This document shows, piece by piece, positions 20,450-29,440 of a stretch of 64,000 nt of DNA (position 1 is the first letter of the stretch; the number at the start of each line of letters is the position of its first letter). The notes below the pieces were generated by a model that saw only the letters and a program-made list of their open reading frames with translations, was not told the origin of the DNA and did not search any database. The DNA is from CAWAYH01 sp963786195. Its GTDB lineage: Bacteria; Acidobacteriota; Vicinamibacteria; Vicinamibacterales; 2-12-FULL-66-21. Position numbers and translations under genes: made by a program. The stretch lies in assembly GCA_963786195.1 (NCBI GenBank), contig CAWAYH010000014.1, forward strand, positions 1-64,000, given 5' to 3'.

Positions 20450-21007
20450 TTACGACACCGTGCGCTTGACCAGCTCCCCCCGCCGCAGCCGCCGATAGAG
20501 GTCCAGCGCCTCCCGGATGATCCGGACGGCGTCCGGCACGCCCAGCAGGTCCTCGACGACGACCTGTTTATGCTCCAGGACCTTATAGTCCTCGAAGAAG
20601 CGGCGGATTTGGCGAAACATGTGCGGCGGCAGCTGGCTCTTGTCGGTGATATCCGCAAACGCCGGATCGCGGACGCTGACGGCGACGATCTTGTCGTCGA
20701 TGCCCTTCTCGTCCCGCATGCGCATCACGCCAATCGCGCGGGCTTCGACGAGCGTCAGCGGATGCACGGGCTCTTCGCCCAGCACCAGCGCGTCGAGCGG
20801 GTCGCCATCGTCGCAGAACGTGCGCGGGATGAAGCCGTAGTCGGCCGGATAGTAGACGGCGCTGTAGAGGACGCGATCCAGACGCAGCAGCCCGGTCTCC
20901 TTGTCCAGCTCGTACTTGTTCGTGCTTCCCTTGGGGACTTCGATGACCACCGGGAATGCCGCCTCCACCAACGCGTCGTCGACGTAGCAATCGTGCCACG
21001 GATGCAT
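20450..21007 (-). CDS. ppa: Family I inorganic pyrophosphatase
   Basis: Hydrolyses pyrophosphate to phosphate in the cytoplasm. The 185-residue frame is complete. Signatures are VVIEVPKGSTNKYELD, the substrate region YPADYGFIPRTFCDDGDPLD with the catalytic Asp cluster, and HFRQIRRFFEDYK-type sequence (FRQIRRFFEDYKVLE). It lies 17 bases downstream of the RES toxin stop and may be read from that transcript as well as its own promoter. Confidence 0.96.
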   Translation of the reverse strand: MHPWHDCYVDDALVEAAFPVVIEVPKGSTNKYELDKETGLLRLDRVLYSAVYYPADYGFIPRTFCDDGDPLDALVLGEEPVHPLTLVEARAIGVMRMRDEKGIDDKIVAVSVRDPAFADITDKSQLPPHMFRQIRRFFEDYKVLEHKQVVVEDLLGVPDAVRIIREALDLYRRLRRGELVKRTVS

Positions 21008-21024
21008 GGCTCAAAGTAACACGA

Positions 21025-21701
21025 TCAGAGCTTCCGGATGGTCGGCTCGGCTTTCCCGTCCCAGCGAAACTCGTAGTGACCGCCCGCGCGCACGTTCTTC
21101 ACCATGCTGGGACGGAAGCAGGCGAGGCACTCACCTTCCGGATCGCGGACGCTGCGATACGCAATGCCTTTCGAGCCCGCATCGAGAAGCCGGCGGCCGA
21201 GCGCCTGCGACGCCGAATAGTCGACGGGATCGTAGATATCGGCCCACGTGCGGCCCGGGAACGCACGTCATGGAACCTGCCGCGAAAATCGGCCAGGTAG
21301 ACGCGCATCTGCACGCGCGTCTCGAAGCCGCCGACCTCTCGCAGCTCCTGGGTGCGGTGGTAGACAGACTCGGCGAGCGCCGTGGTCACCGCCTTCGCGG
21401 CATACCACGCGCCGCGCTCCTCACTGGAGAACCGGCCGCCGCCGACGCGCGGATGGCAGAAGGCGGCCATGACGACGCTGGCCATGGCGCGGCCGGTGAC
21501 CCATTCCTCGCGCGGGATGTCGTGCAGGCGACCGAGCTCGCCGTTGACGCGATCGTTGGTCCAGCCTTCGAGCTCGAAGATCGCGTGCAGATCCTCGGCT
21601 GAGGCGACACGATCGAGCAGGCCGACGACGGGGTACCGGCTCGGCACCAGACGGGCCGCGCCGGTCCAGCGCACGAACGATTCGGGCGGCGTCAGTTCCA
21701 C
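21025..21701 (-). CDS. RES-domain toxin
   Basis: RES toxins deplete NAD+ and are neutralised by an Xre/MbcA-type antitoxin. The first half contains RTGAARLVPSRYP-like sequence (WTGAARLVPSRYPVVG), HPRVGGGRFSSEERGAWYAA with the conserved Arg, and ALAESVYHRTQELREV. After a frame change near 21,255 the end reads DPVDYSASQALGRRLLDAG, then KGIAYRSVRDPEGECLACF with the conserved Ser, closing at TGA 21,025. The GTG start at 21,701 overlaps the antitoxin stop by ten bases, so translation is coupled. About 225 residues, at the large end for the family. Confidence 0.82.
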
Positions 21702-22162
21702 CCGCCGCGCCGGCCGTCGATGAGACGACGAACTTTGTAGAGACCGTCCATCCCGCCATCGACCATGAGGGTCAATGCCGGGCGCCCGCCGAAGAGCGGG
21801 TGGCTGTTGGGCAGACGCACCCAGGCGTCGGCGAACGCAGCCTCCGGATAGAGCACCTGCAGACCGCTGTAGATGCCGATCACGAGCGACAACCGCGTGA
21901 GAGTATCGAAGCTGAGCGCACCGACGTCGCCCGTCTTGTATTTGTGGAACGTGGACGCGGCCGGCCAGCCCAGCAGGCCGCGTTGCTCCTTGACGCTCAG
22001 ACCCCACGCGTCGGCGATGCGAAAGAACGTCCGGAGCGCGGGGCCCGAGAGGCGCCGTCGCACCTCGGGATCCGGCCGCAGCTCCGGCGCGACGCCCGCT
22101 TTGCCGGCTGTCGGGCCGTGTTCGGGGGCGTCAGCCCGCGGGCGCCTGGCGCGAGACTCCAT
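21692..22162 (-). CDS. Xre/MbcA/ParS-type antitoxin of the RES toxin
   Basis: 156 residues, intact. After a basic, disordered N-terminus comes a helix-turn-helix region (RTFFRIADAWGLSVKEQRGL, LGWPAASTFHKYKTGD) and the DUF2384-type toxin-binding domain (TLTRLSLVIGIYSGLQVLYP, PNSHPLFGGRPALTLMVDGG). The antitoxin precedes and overlaps the toxin, as is standard for this system, and probably represses its own promoter through the palindrome at its start codon. Confidence 0.9.
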   Translation of the reverse strand: MESRARRPRADAPEHGPTAGKAGVAPELRPDPEVRRRLSGPALRTFFRIADAWGLSVKEQRGLLGWPAASTFHKYKTGDVGALSFDTLTRLSLVIGIYSGLQVLYPEAAFADAWVRLPNSHPLFGGRPALTLMVDGGMDGLYKVRRLIDGRRGGWN

Positions 22163-22190
22163 ATATGGACATCATATCACATATATGGAG
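22157..22190. promoter_or_regulatory. Operator palindrome over the antitoxin start codon
   Basis: CTCCATATAT (22,157-22,166) and ATATATGGAG (22,181-22,190) are exact reverse complements with a 14-base spacer; the boxes are 24 bases apart centre to centre, suiting a dimer or tetramer. The antitoxin ATG (22,160-22,162) lies inside the first arm. The AT-rich site stands out in GC-rich DNA. It fits autorepression by the Xre antitoxin (inference). Confidence 0.75.
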
Positions 22191-22197
22191 ACAGGCG

Positions 22198-22908
22198 TCA
22201 TTTCGGGCGATCGGACAGGTTTTTCGGCGAGCGGCTGTTCAGCACGTCGATGAGCGGCTTCGCCTCCGCTGGAACCGTCACGGCGCCGCCCACGATGTCG
22301 CGGGCCTCGATCTTCTTGCCGTAGAGCTTCTCGTTGGCGTCCCCGTCGGATCGGAGCGTCGAGCCCTCGAGCGAGATACCCGCAAACAGACCGCGCGCAC
22401 GCGAATACGTCAGGATCTCCGCGCGCATCACGACGTCCGTCGCGGCGCCCGCCGTGCGTCCCTTGGGCCCCGCGGCCGCCGACGCGTCAGCACCCAGCTT
22501 GACCTTGCTCGTCAGCACAGAGGACGCACCCCGGTCGTTCATCACAAGCAGCACGTAGTCGGTCGCCTGGCCGCCCAGCTGGAGTCCGATGCTGCCCCCT
22601 TCGAGCGCGAACATGACGGGCGGGCCCCACGGCCCGTTGTGCGTGCTGCCGCTCCGGCACGTGAGCGCGCCCCGGCCGTAGCTGCCGCCGATGCCGACCG
22701 CGACCTTGACCACCGACGGAAAGACGATCACGCACTCGGCTTTATCCAGAAGCTCTGCCGGAATACCGTCCGGCATCCCGAAGATCTCTTTCAGCACGGT
22801 CGCCGAGTTCTTCAGCCGCTCCTCCTCCTGCCGTGCGGCGACGCTGGTGACCAGTGGCAGCCCCACGAGGGCTGCGACCACCAGAACACTGCCCAATCTG
22901 TGCTTCAC
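22198..22908 (-). CDS. SYLF/YSC84-domain lipid-binding protein, secreted
   Basis: 236 residues, intact, with signal peptide (SVLVVAALVGLPLVTSVAA). The SYLF signature follows: LLDKAECVIVFPSVVKVAVG, GGSYGRGALTCR, GGQATDYVLLVMNDRGASS and VKLGADASAAAGPKGR, ending FAGISLEGSTLRSDGDANEKLYG. Eukaryotic homologues bind phosphoinositides; the bacterial role is unknown, probably in the envelope. It is divergent from the phosphatase gene at 22,987. Confidence 0.92.
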   Translation of the reverse strand: MKHRLGSVLVVAALVGLPLVTSVAARQEEERLKNSATVLKEIFGMPDGIPAELLDKAECVIVFPSVVKVAVGIGGSYGRGALTCRSGSTHNGPWGPPVMFALEGGSIGLQLGGQATDYVLLVMNDRGASSVLTSKVKLGADASAAAGPKGRTAGAATDVVMRAEILTYSRARGLFAGISLEGSTLRSDGDANEKLYGKKIEARDIVGGAVTVPAEAKPLIDVLNSRSPKNLSDRPK

Positions 22909-22986
22909 TGCGCGCTCCTTCCTACACTGCTGTTCACACGATCAGGATAGCTCACATGGGGTAGACTTTTCGTGCTGAGGCGGTTC

Positions 22987-25017
22987 ATGTCGCTCCGCAC
23001 TCGACTCATCTTCGCGTTCCTGTTTCTCTCGGTCGTGCCGCTCACGGCGGTCACGATCTTCTGGTACGCGTCGACCGTGCACGCGTTCGAGCGCGCCGCC
23101 GAACGCGAGTCGGCGGAGACGGCGGCGGACATCGGCCGCCGCATGGAGATGCTCACCGCGAACGTCGGCCGACGCATGGACCGGCTGTTCGACGAAGCGG
23201 CACGCGCGAGCGACGGCACCTCCGGGCAGGACATCCAGAACATCAAGGTCCAGGAACGCCTCGCGCCGATGATGGGCGACACCGCGGCGCTCCTGGAGCG
23301 CGTCGAGTTTCATCCGGCGGCAGTGCCGGCGCCGGTGCCCGGCCCGCTTCCGCTGCCGAACCCCGAACCCGCGCCGGTCGTACGTGTGCGGCCCACCCGT
23401 CCGACGCACGGACGGGTGCCGCCGCCACCACCCCCTCCGCCACCAGGCGCACCGGGACACTCGGGGCCGCCCCCACCGCCGCCAATCATCGTGGTCGACG
23501 TCCCTCGCATGATGGAGGAAGCACGCAAGGCCGCCCGCGCAGGCGCGGCCGCGGCCGGGATGGATGTCGGAAGCGCGATCGACGAGGCGATCAAGACGGG
23601 CACGCCGATCGTGGAGTCGACGGTCTCGGCCGTGGCCAATGCGATCTCGCGGGAGGCCGTGACGGTCGCAGGCGCACCGAGACTGCCGATGCAGTTCAAA
23701 GGCACGCAGATCGAGGTGCCGGTACGCAGGCACGGCCGCCTCGTCGGCAAGGCGAACGCGACGCTGAAGCTCGACGTCACGCTGCAGTCGGTCCTCTCGC
23801 TGGCGCGGCGAGAACAGGGAGAGATCCCGTTCGCCCTCGATCAGCAGGGCGCCATCTACACATCCGATGCGAGGAGCCGCGCGACGCTCGAAGTGCTCGG
23901 CGTCAAGGAAGCGGCGGCCGCCGCGCATCCGGCACGCCACGCCGGCTGGGCGACTGGATCGTGGTCGCGCGCAAGGCGGCAGCGGTCTGATCTTCGGCAT
24001 CGCGCGCCCGATCGGCGCATCGCTGCGGGAGATCCGCCGCATGTCCTGGCGCAATCTCTCGATGGGGCTCGCGGTCATCGCGCTGGCGTGCATCGGCATC
24101 GTGCCGATTTCACGCCGCATGACGCAACACCTGACGTCGCTCAGCGACGGCGTCAGCAAGCTCGCCGCGGGTGACTTCAAGGCGCGCGTCCCGGTCCGGT
24201 CGAGCGACGAATTCGGCACCCTGGCCGCGGCGTTCAACCGGATGGCCGAGGACATCGAGCACAACCAGGCGCTCGCCGTCGAACAGGAACGTCTGCATCG
24301 TGAGCTCGAGCTGTCACGCCTGATCCAGACCGAGATGCTGCCGCGCGCGCGCTGCGGCTGGGCGCGGCGGAAATCAAGGGCGTCTCGATCCCCGCTCGTG
24401 AGGTCGGCGGCGACTTCTTCAACTACTTCGCGCTCCCTGGCGGCGGACTGGCGCTGCTCGTCGGCGACGTCTCCGGCAAGGGCGTGAGCGCCGCGCTGCT
24501 CATGGCCAACGTCCAGGCCACGTTGCGCGCGCGAATGCCGCTCGAGACCGATCTCGCCTTGCTCGCGGACGTCCTCGATCGCGAGGTCGATCAGAATACG
24601 CCCCGCGGCGTCTACGTGACGCTCTTCATCGGCATCCTCGACGTCGAGCGGTCGACGCTCCGGTACGTCAACGCCGGACACAATCCGCAGTTCCTCCTGC
24701 GCGCCCGCGGAGGCATTCAGCCGCTCTCCTCCACGGGCATGCCGATCGCGCTGTACGCGGGACACGGATACAAGGAATCGGTCGTCGAGATCTCCGCAGG
24801 GGATCTGCTCTTCTTCTATACCGACGGGCTCGTCGAGACGGAGAGCGAGGACGGCGACATGTTCGGCGCCGAGCAGCTGCAGGCTCTGCTCGAAGGCGCG
24901 CAGCGGGAGCACATCGACACCGTGCTGGAGCGGGTGGAAGCGGCCGCCAGCGCCTTCCGCGGCCGCGCGGAGCTGTTCGACGATGCGACGATGATGGCGC
25001 TGAGGATCGACGCCTGA
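22987..25017 (+). CDS. Membrane HAMP-SpoIIE (PP2C-type) phosphatase with Pro-rich sensor insert
   Basis: Two membrane helices (LIFAFLFLSVVPLTAVTIF near residues 6-24, and NLSMGLAVIALACIGIVPIS) enclose an extracytoplasmic region. Then come HAMP (LSDGVSKLAAGDFKARVPVR), a short coiled coil (QERLHRELELSRLIQTEMLP) and a SpoIIE phosphatase domain with metal motifs GGDFFNYF, VGDVSGKG, FYTDGLVE and DDATMMAL. The sensor region holds a long Pro-rich segment with runs of nine and six prolines (about 23,320-23,490). Frame changes occur near 23,945-23,990 and 24,345. These enzymes usually dephosphorylate anti-sigma antagonists, but none is nearby. It converges on the kinase gene, nine bases apart at the stops. 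Confidence 0.85.
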
Positions 25018-25026
25018 GATCGGGCG

Positions 25027-27603
25027 TCAGCGGTTCGGCTCGAGGAGCCAGACCTCATCCGTCAGGTGCTCGTCGTCGTCCACGACGAGCCGCCGGCCGT
25101 CCTTGAACACGGCGAACGGGTGATTGCTGCCGGTCAACCGGATGTTGGTCAGCATCCGGGTCTTGCCGTCCTTCAGCGAAACGAGCCGAATCTCCTGGCC
25201 GGTCGAGCCAACCGTCAGATACCCGATCTGCTGACCGTCCGGCCACCACACCGGCCACCCGCCGTCCGTCGTCAGGCGACGCAAACCGTTTCCGTCGGCG
25301 CCGATGACAAAGATCCCGCCCGAGTAGCCGCGGTTGGAGGCAAACGCGATCTGCGATCCATCCGGCGACCAGCGCGGGCACGCGCCTGGCGAGGCCGTCA
25401 GCCGTCGAGGTGGCCCGCCCGATGCCGGCGCGACGTAGATGCGTTCCGCCTCCGGATCGGATCGTGTGAACGCGACCTGCGCGCCATCCGGGGAGACGTC
25501 GGCGTATGCCTCGCCGCCGTCGGCGCCGAGCTGAAGCACGCTCATGGGCCCGCCGTCGCGCGGCACTCGCGCGATACGCCGCGGCGCGAGCCAGCTGTTC
25601 ACGATGATGGACTGGCCGTCCGGCGCGTATCGCGGATACACGGCACCCCTGTCACCGGACGTCAACGGCCGCGGCGCACCGCCGTCGACCGGAATCGTCC
25701 ACACCTGCCACGAGCCGTCGACCTCGCCGCGGCTGAACGCGATCTCCTTTTCATCCGGCGAAATCGCCGGTCCCCAGATGTACGGCGCGTGCGTGAACAG
25801 GGTGCGGGACGTGCCACTGACGTGATCCCGGATCTCCAGCGTGTTTCGCCAGCGCGTGTTCAGAAACGCCACCGTGCCGTCCGCGGCGACGGAGGGCCAC
25901 TCGTCAGGGCCAGGGCCGGTCGTCAGTTGCACGGGCGCGCCGCCCGGCAGCGGCTGCATCCAGACGTTCGTGGCGCCGCCGCGATTGGACGAGTGAATCA
26001 GCCCGCGGCCGTCAGCCGTAAACGTCGGCCAGTCCGCAAACACCGAGTCCGACTCGTCGAGCGGCTCGACCGGGGGTCCGCCATCAACAGGGACGAGCCA
26101 GATCTCCCCAGCCACGCCGCCAGTTCCTCGGACGACCGCGAGCGTCTTTCCGTCGGGCGACCAGGAGGGATTGCGCAGGAAGGGATACGTGCTGTCGCCT
26201 CGCAGGACGACGCGGGCTCCCGATGCGTCGATACTCGAGATCGCGAGATCCGCTCCGGTCCCATCGTCGCGACGCTTGATGTAAGCGAGGCGGCGTCCGT
26301 CGGGAGCCCAGGCAGGGTTTTGCGCATTGCGGACCAGTTCCTGCGTCTCACCGCCGAGCGACCGCACCACGCGGAGCTCGGGCACTCCCCCGCTCACCTC
26401 GGTTCTCGTGTACACGAGCCGCTCGCCGTCCGGCGAGAATTTCGGTGTTTCCTCGCGCGCGTCGTCGTTGGTGAGGCGGAGCCGCGTTCCACCCGAGACG
26501 CGGCCGGCGTACAAATCGACGCGTCCGTCGGCTGTCTCTGCGACGTACGCGAGCATCCGGCCGTCTGCAGAGATGACGGGACTGAACGCTCGCGTCTCGT
26601 TCAACGAGATTCGCGTCAGCTTTCGATTGCCTTGAGGAGCCGGCTGAGGAGCACGATCTCGTAACACCCACCAGCCGAGGAGAGCTGCCGCAGCCAGCAC
26701 GAGTCCTGCCGCGGCCATGCCGGCCGCAGAAAACACTCGCCGCTTGTCCTCGCGAGCCTGAACGGTTGACGTGTCGGACTGCACGGCCTCGAGCGCTGCG
26801 CGTACCTCACCGGCGCGCTGGTAGCGCTGCGCCGGTTCCTTCGCCAGGCAGCGCAGGATGATCGAGCGCAGAATTGGCGGGATGTGCGGCTGAAACGGCT
26901 GCGCCGGCGACCGAAGGATGGCGGCGGTGAGATCGAATTCGTTGCGCCCCTGGAACGGCAGCGATCCGGTGGATATCTCGTAGAGCACGACGCCGAGGCT
27001 CCAGATGTCGCTGCGCGCGTCGGCGCCTTCGCCCAACAGAACCTCCGGCGCGACGTACGAGAGTGTCCCGATCAGCTGTCCGGGCTCGACTCGCTCGAGC
27101 GGGCGCGTGATCTCCTCCGGTGTGCCCAGCTCGATTCGCCGCGCAAGGCCGAAGTCGAGGACCTTCGCGCTGCCTTCGGAGCTGATGACGATGTTGTGGG
27201 TCTTCAGGTCGCGGTGGATGACGCCGCGCTCGTGAGCGTGTGACAAAGCGGCCGCGATCTGCGCGCCGTATCGCACGACCGTCTCGGCCGGCAGACCGTC
27301 GCTCGGTACGAGCTCGGCGAGCGGCTGGCCCTCGACGAACTCCATCGCGATGAACGCGCGGCCGTCGATCTCACCGACTTCGTAGACCGTGCAGATGTTC
27401 GGATGCGACAGGTGCGAGGCCGCCCGGGCCTCGTCCAGCAGCTGCGAGCGCTCGCCCGGCGTCGATCCGCGGCCGCCCTCGCCGACCAGCTTCAGCGCGA
27501 CCGTACGATGCAAGCGCTCGTCATGGGCGCGATACACCACGCCCATGCCGCCCGCCCCGAGGCGCGCGTCGATCCGGTACTGGCCCAGCGTCTCGCCAAT
27601 CAT
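25027..27603 (-). CDS. Ser/Thr protein kinase with C-terminal TolB-like propeller
   Basis: 858 residues, intact. The kinase domain (about residues 8-275) has the Gly loop GAGGMGVVYRA, VALK, the catalytic HRDLKTHN, DFG and SYVAPEV. One membrane helix follows (AAGMAAAGLVLAAAALLGWW), then an outside domain with repeated WSPDG/ADGR motifs of a TolB/PD40 propeller (FSPDGERLVYTR, WSPDGKTLAVVR, WSPDGSQIAFASNRG). Such receptors are expanded in Acidobacteria; the propeller probably senses or binds an extracytoplasmic ligand. The start MIGETLGQYRI is chosen because conserved sequence begins there; further in-frame sequence upstream looks non-coding. Its gene end faces the phosphatase, suggesting a kinase/phosphatase pair (inference). 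Confidence 0.95.
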   Translation of the reverse strand: MIGETLGQYRIDARLGAGGMGVVYRAHDERLHRTVALKLVGEGGRGSTPGERSQLLDEARAASHLSHPNICTVYEVGEIDGRAFIAMEFVEGQPLAELVPSDGLPAETVVRYGAQIAAALSHAHERGVIHRDLKTHNIVISSEGSAKVLDFGLARRIELGTPEEITRPLERVEPGQLIGTLSYVAPEVLLGEGADARSDIWSLGVVLYEISTGSLPFQGRNEFDLTAAILRSPAQPFQPHIPPILRSIILRCLAKEPAQRYQRAGEVRAALEAVQSDTSTVQAREDKRRVFSAAGMAAAGLVLAAAALLGWWVLRDRAPQPAPQGNRKLTRISLNETRAFSPVISADGRMLAYVAETADGRVDLYAGRVSGGTRLRLTNDDAREETPKFSPDGERLVYTRTEVSGGVPELRVVRSLGGETQELVRNAQNPAWAPDGRRLAYIKRRDDGTGADLAISSIDASGARVVLRGDSTYPFLRNPSWSPDGKTLAVVRGTGGVAGEIWLVPVDGGPPVEPLDESDSVFADWPTFTADGRGLIHSSNRGGATNVWMQPLPGGAPVQLTTGPGPDEWPSVAADGTVAFLNTRWRNTLEIRDHVSGTSRTLFTHAPYIWGPAISPDEKEIAFSRGEVDGSWQVWTIPVDGGAPRPLTSGDRGAVYPRYAPDGQSIIVNSWLAPRRIARVPRDGGPMSVLQLGADGGEAYADVSPDGAQVAFTRSDPEAERIYVAPASGGPPRRLTASPGACPRWSPDGSQIAFASNRGYSGGIFVIGADGNGLRRLTTDGGWPVWWPDGQQIGYLTVGSTGQEIRLVSLKDGKTRMLTNIRLTGSNHPFAVFKDGRRLVVDDDEHLTDEVWLLEPNR

Positions 27604-27637
27604 GCAGCGCCGCGGCTCATATCTTACGACCTGACGG

Positions 27638-27952
27638 TCAGGACCAGGCCTTGAGCAACGCGACACCCAGCACGATCAGCGCGATTCCCGCGAGCCGTGG
27701 CGCCGAGGCAGGTTCCGCGAACAGGTACACACCGAGGATGGCGGTGCCGGCCGCCCCGATGCCCGTCCAGACGGCGTACGCCGTGCCAATCGGAATGGAG
27801 CGGGCCGCCCAGGCCAGCAGCACCATGCTGGCGACCATCGCCAGCCCCGTCCAGACGCTGGGCCACAACCGGGTGAAGCCGTCGGAGTATTTGAGACCGA
27901 TCGCCCATCCCACTTCGAAGATCGCGGCGAGAAACAACAGGAGCCAGGGCAT
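27638..27952 (-). CDS. SMR-family exporter of the Gdx/SugE type
   Basis: 105 residues with four helices. The substrate-binding Glu is in AAIFEVGWAIGLKY, and the Gdx-type signature SDGFTRLWPSV and GTAYAVWTGIGAAGTAILG are clear. Gdx members export guanidinium with proton antiport; promiscuous SMR members lack this signature. Start chosen at MPWLLLFLAA, giving the usual length. The 70 bases upstream show no recognisable guanidine riboswitch. Confidence 0.92.
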   Translation of the reverse strand: MPWLLLFLAAIFEVGWAIGLKYSDGFTRLWPSVWTGLAMVASMVLLAWAARSIPIGTAYAVWTGIGAAGTAILGVYLFAEPASAPRLAGIALIVLGVALLKAWS

Positions 27953-28023
27953 GACCAATCCTACCGCTTGCGTGATCAATTCGATGTCCGGCGTGACGAC
28001 TGGTGTTATCCTGACGGCCCGCC

Positions 28024-28215
28024 ATGAACGACGAGAAAGGTGACCCGCCGCCGGATACGTCACGCTTCGACGAGCTCGGTCACTGCCCCGAGTGCAACGC
28101 CGACATGGTGCAGGAGAACGCCACCGGCGAGCGTCTGGGCCTCTACTACCGCTGCCCGGTTCACGGGCGATTCAGGTATTCGTGGGATGACGATCGGCTC
28201 GAACGGGCGGAATAG
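28024..28215 (+). CDS. Small zinc-ribbon-like protein
   Basis: 63 residues, acidic. CPEC near residue 21 and CPVHG near residue 45 form a likely four-ligand zinc site (Cys3His or Cys3 plus His). No wider family recognised. Divergent from the SMR gene, with about 70 bases between the starts. Confidence 0.6.
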   Translation: MNDEKGDPPPDTSRFDELGHCPECNADMVQENATGERLGLYYRCPVHGRFRYSWDDDRLERAE

Positions 28216-28274
28216 CTCTACTCGGGGCTCGGCGTTCGGGGCTCGGATTGCTGATTGTCGCCGCTGATTGGCGA

Positions 28275-28487
28275 TTAGTCGCTGCCGACCGGTCCTGACC
28301 AGCCAGTCGCGCGCAACTGCTGCTCCAGTTCGAGCCATCGGCGGTGCACGTCGTTGGAGCCTTTCACGTACTGGGTGCGGACCCTCCCATCCGGTTCGGT
28401 GACCACGATCGCAAACGTATCAGGGAGTCCCGCGTTGCGGACCTCGCATTGGAGCAGGGCGTGTTGCTTCTCGAAGAAATACAGCAT
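28275..28487 (-). CDS. Conserved-looking small protein, unknown function
   Basis: About 70 residues from MLYFFEKQHALLQCEVRN through PDTFAIVVTEPDGRVRTQY to RRWLELEQQLRATGW. The pattern looks like a short beta sheet and a terminal helix. The frame extends upstream to 28,586, but the sequence there is Arg-rich shadow. It is divergent from the gene at 28,594. Confidence 0.5.
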   Translation of the reverse strand: MLYFFEKQHALLQCEVRNAGLPDTFAIVVTEPDGRVRTQYVKGSNDVHRRWLELEQQLRATGWSGPVGSD

Positions 28488-28593
28488 GTCCTGTTTTTCG
28501 GCCGCGGGCCTGATGGTCTTCAGGCCGGAAATCCTGCGCACGCGCCGCTGCCCTGAAGCCGGGGCCAGGAACGACCGATACCACAAACGCGAG

Positions 28594-28824
28594 ATGGCTA
28601 CCTACTGGATCATCGTCCGGCGGGAGAACCTCGAGCTCTTCGAAGCGCTCACGGTGGCGTTTCGCGGCCACACCGGATTTCGTGTGATCCTCGACCGCCG
28701 GCAGTCAGACGTCAACCCCCGTTGCACGGATCGGCGCGGCGCTGCAATCTCGTACGATCGGGACGAGATCATCATCGCCGAACGGTACGACCCCCTCCCG
28801 AAAGACGCACAGATCGCGGTCTGA
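28594..28824 (+). CDS. Small protein, unknown function
   Basis: 76 residues: MATYWIIVRRENLELFEALT, FRGHTGFRVILDRRQSD, then a charged stretch DRDEIIIAERYDPLP. The first half alternates strand and helix as in a small alpha/beta fold. The ordinary composition and normal codon use support a gene. It is followed by the low-complexity repeat. Confidence 0.5.
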   Translation: MATYWIIVRRENLELFEALTVAFRGHTGFRVILDRRQSDVNPRCTDRRGAAISYDRDEIIIAERYDPLPKDAQIAV

Positions 28825-28835
28825 CGGCGAATCGA

Positions 28836-28921
28836 CAATCCGCAATCAACCCGCAATCCCCAATCAATCCGCAATCCCCAATCCGCAATCCCAATCGGCA
28901 ATCCGCAATCCGCAATCCGCA
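28836..28921. repeat. Degenerate CAATCCG/CAATCCC mini-repeat
   Basis: About ten tandem copies of a 7-9-base unit of the form CAATCCGC or CAATCCCC fill the gap between the small protein and the BON gene. A similar but less regular run (GGCTCGG, GCTGATTG) lies at 28,216-28,274. Such runs are typical of acidobacterial intergenic DNA. Confidence 0.8.
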
Positions 28922-28925
28922 GTGT

Positions 28926-29357
28926 CTATTTCACCTCAATCACCACGCGGTCGATGACCTGCCGCACGCCCTCGGTCTCGCGCGCGAGCTGCAGCGCGCG
29001 TTCGCGTTCCGCGCCCGATCTGACCGTTCCGCTCAACGTCACGACGCTGTGCAGCGTGTCGACGTTGAGGGTACGCGCCTTCACCACGTCGTCCAATGCC
29101 ATCTTCGCCTTGATCTTGGCCGTCAGCGTGCCGTCGGCCAGCGCGACCTTGGCTTCGTTGGCAATCTGACCGCCCACCGCGGCGGTCTTGTCCGCGATTT
29201 TTCCCCCGACCTCGCGGGCGCGCTCGGTGCCGATGCGGCCGGACGTGCCAACGCTGTTCGGAATCACGTCACGCGCGCTCCACCAGCCCAGCAGGAAGCC
29301 TGCTGCCGCAACCACCACCACGATGAGCACGATGAGTTTCAGAAGAGTCCTCAACAT
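28926..29357 (-). CDS. Membrane-anchored BON-domain protein
   Basis: 144 residues. An N-terminal helix (LLKLIVLIVVVVAAAGFLLGWW) anchors the protein. The linker TERAREVGGKIADKTAAVGG is Ala/Gly-rich. The BON domain is LTAKIKAKMALDDVVKARTL, VDTLHSVVTLSGTVRSGAER and LARETEGVRQVIDRVVIEVK. BON domains bind phospholipid or other envelope components. Start Met placed directly before the hydrophobic helix. Confidence 0.9.
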   Translation of the reverse strand: MLRTLLKLIVLIVVVVAAAGFLLGWWSARDVIPNSVGTSGRIGTERAREVGGKIADKTAAVGGQIANEAKVALADGTLTAKIKAKMALDDVVKARTLNVDTLHSVVTLSGTVRSGAERERALQLARETEGVRQVIDRVVIEVK

Positions 29358-29440
29358 TACGTACCTCCGCTTACGGCAGAGACTGGTGCAGGACTCGTGC
29401 CCAGCGTAGAATTCCTGAGCTTGCTTCCCGCCTCGCGAGT

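Noticed and set aside
27953..28023. Guanidine riboswitch before the SMR/Gdx gene
   Set aside because: No ykkC, mini-ykkC or ykkC-III pattern recognised in the short leader.
28836..28921. CRISPR array in the CAATCCG run
   Set aside because: Units are 7-9 bases without spacers, and no cas gene is present; no CRISPR seen elsewhere.
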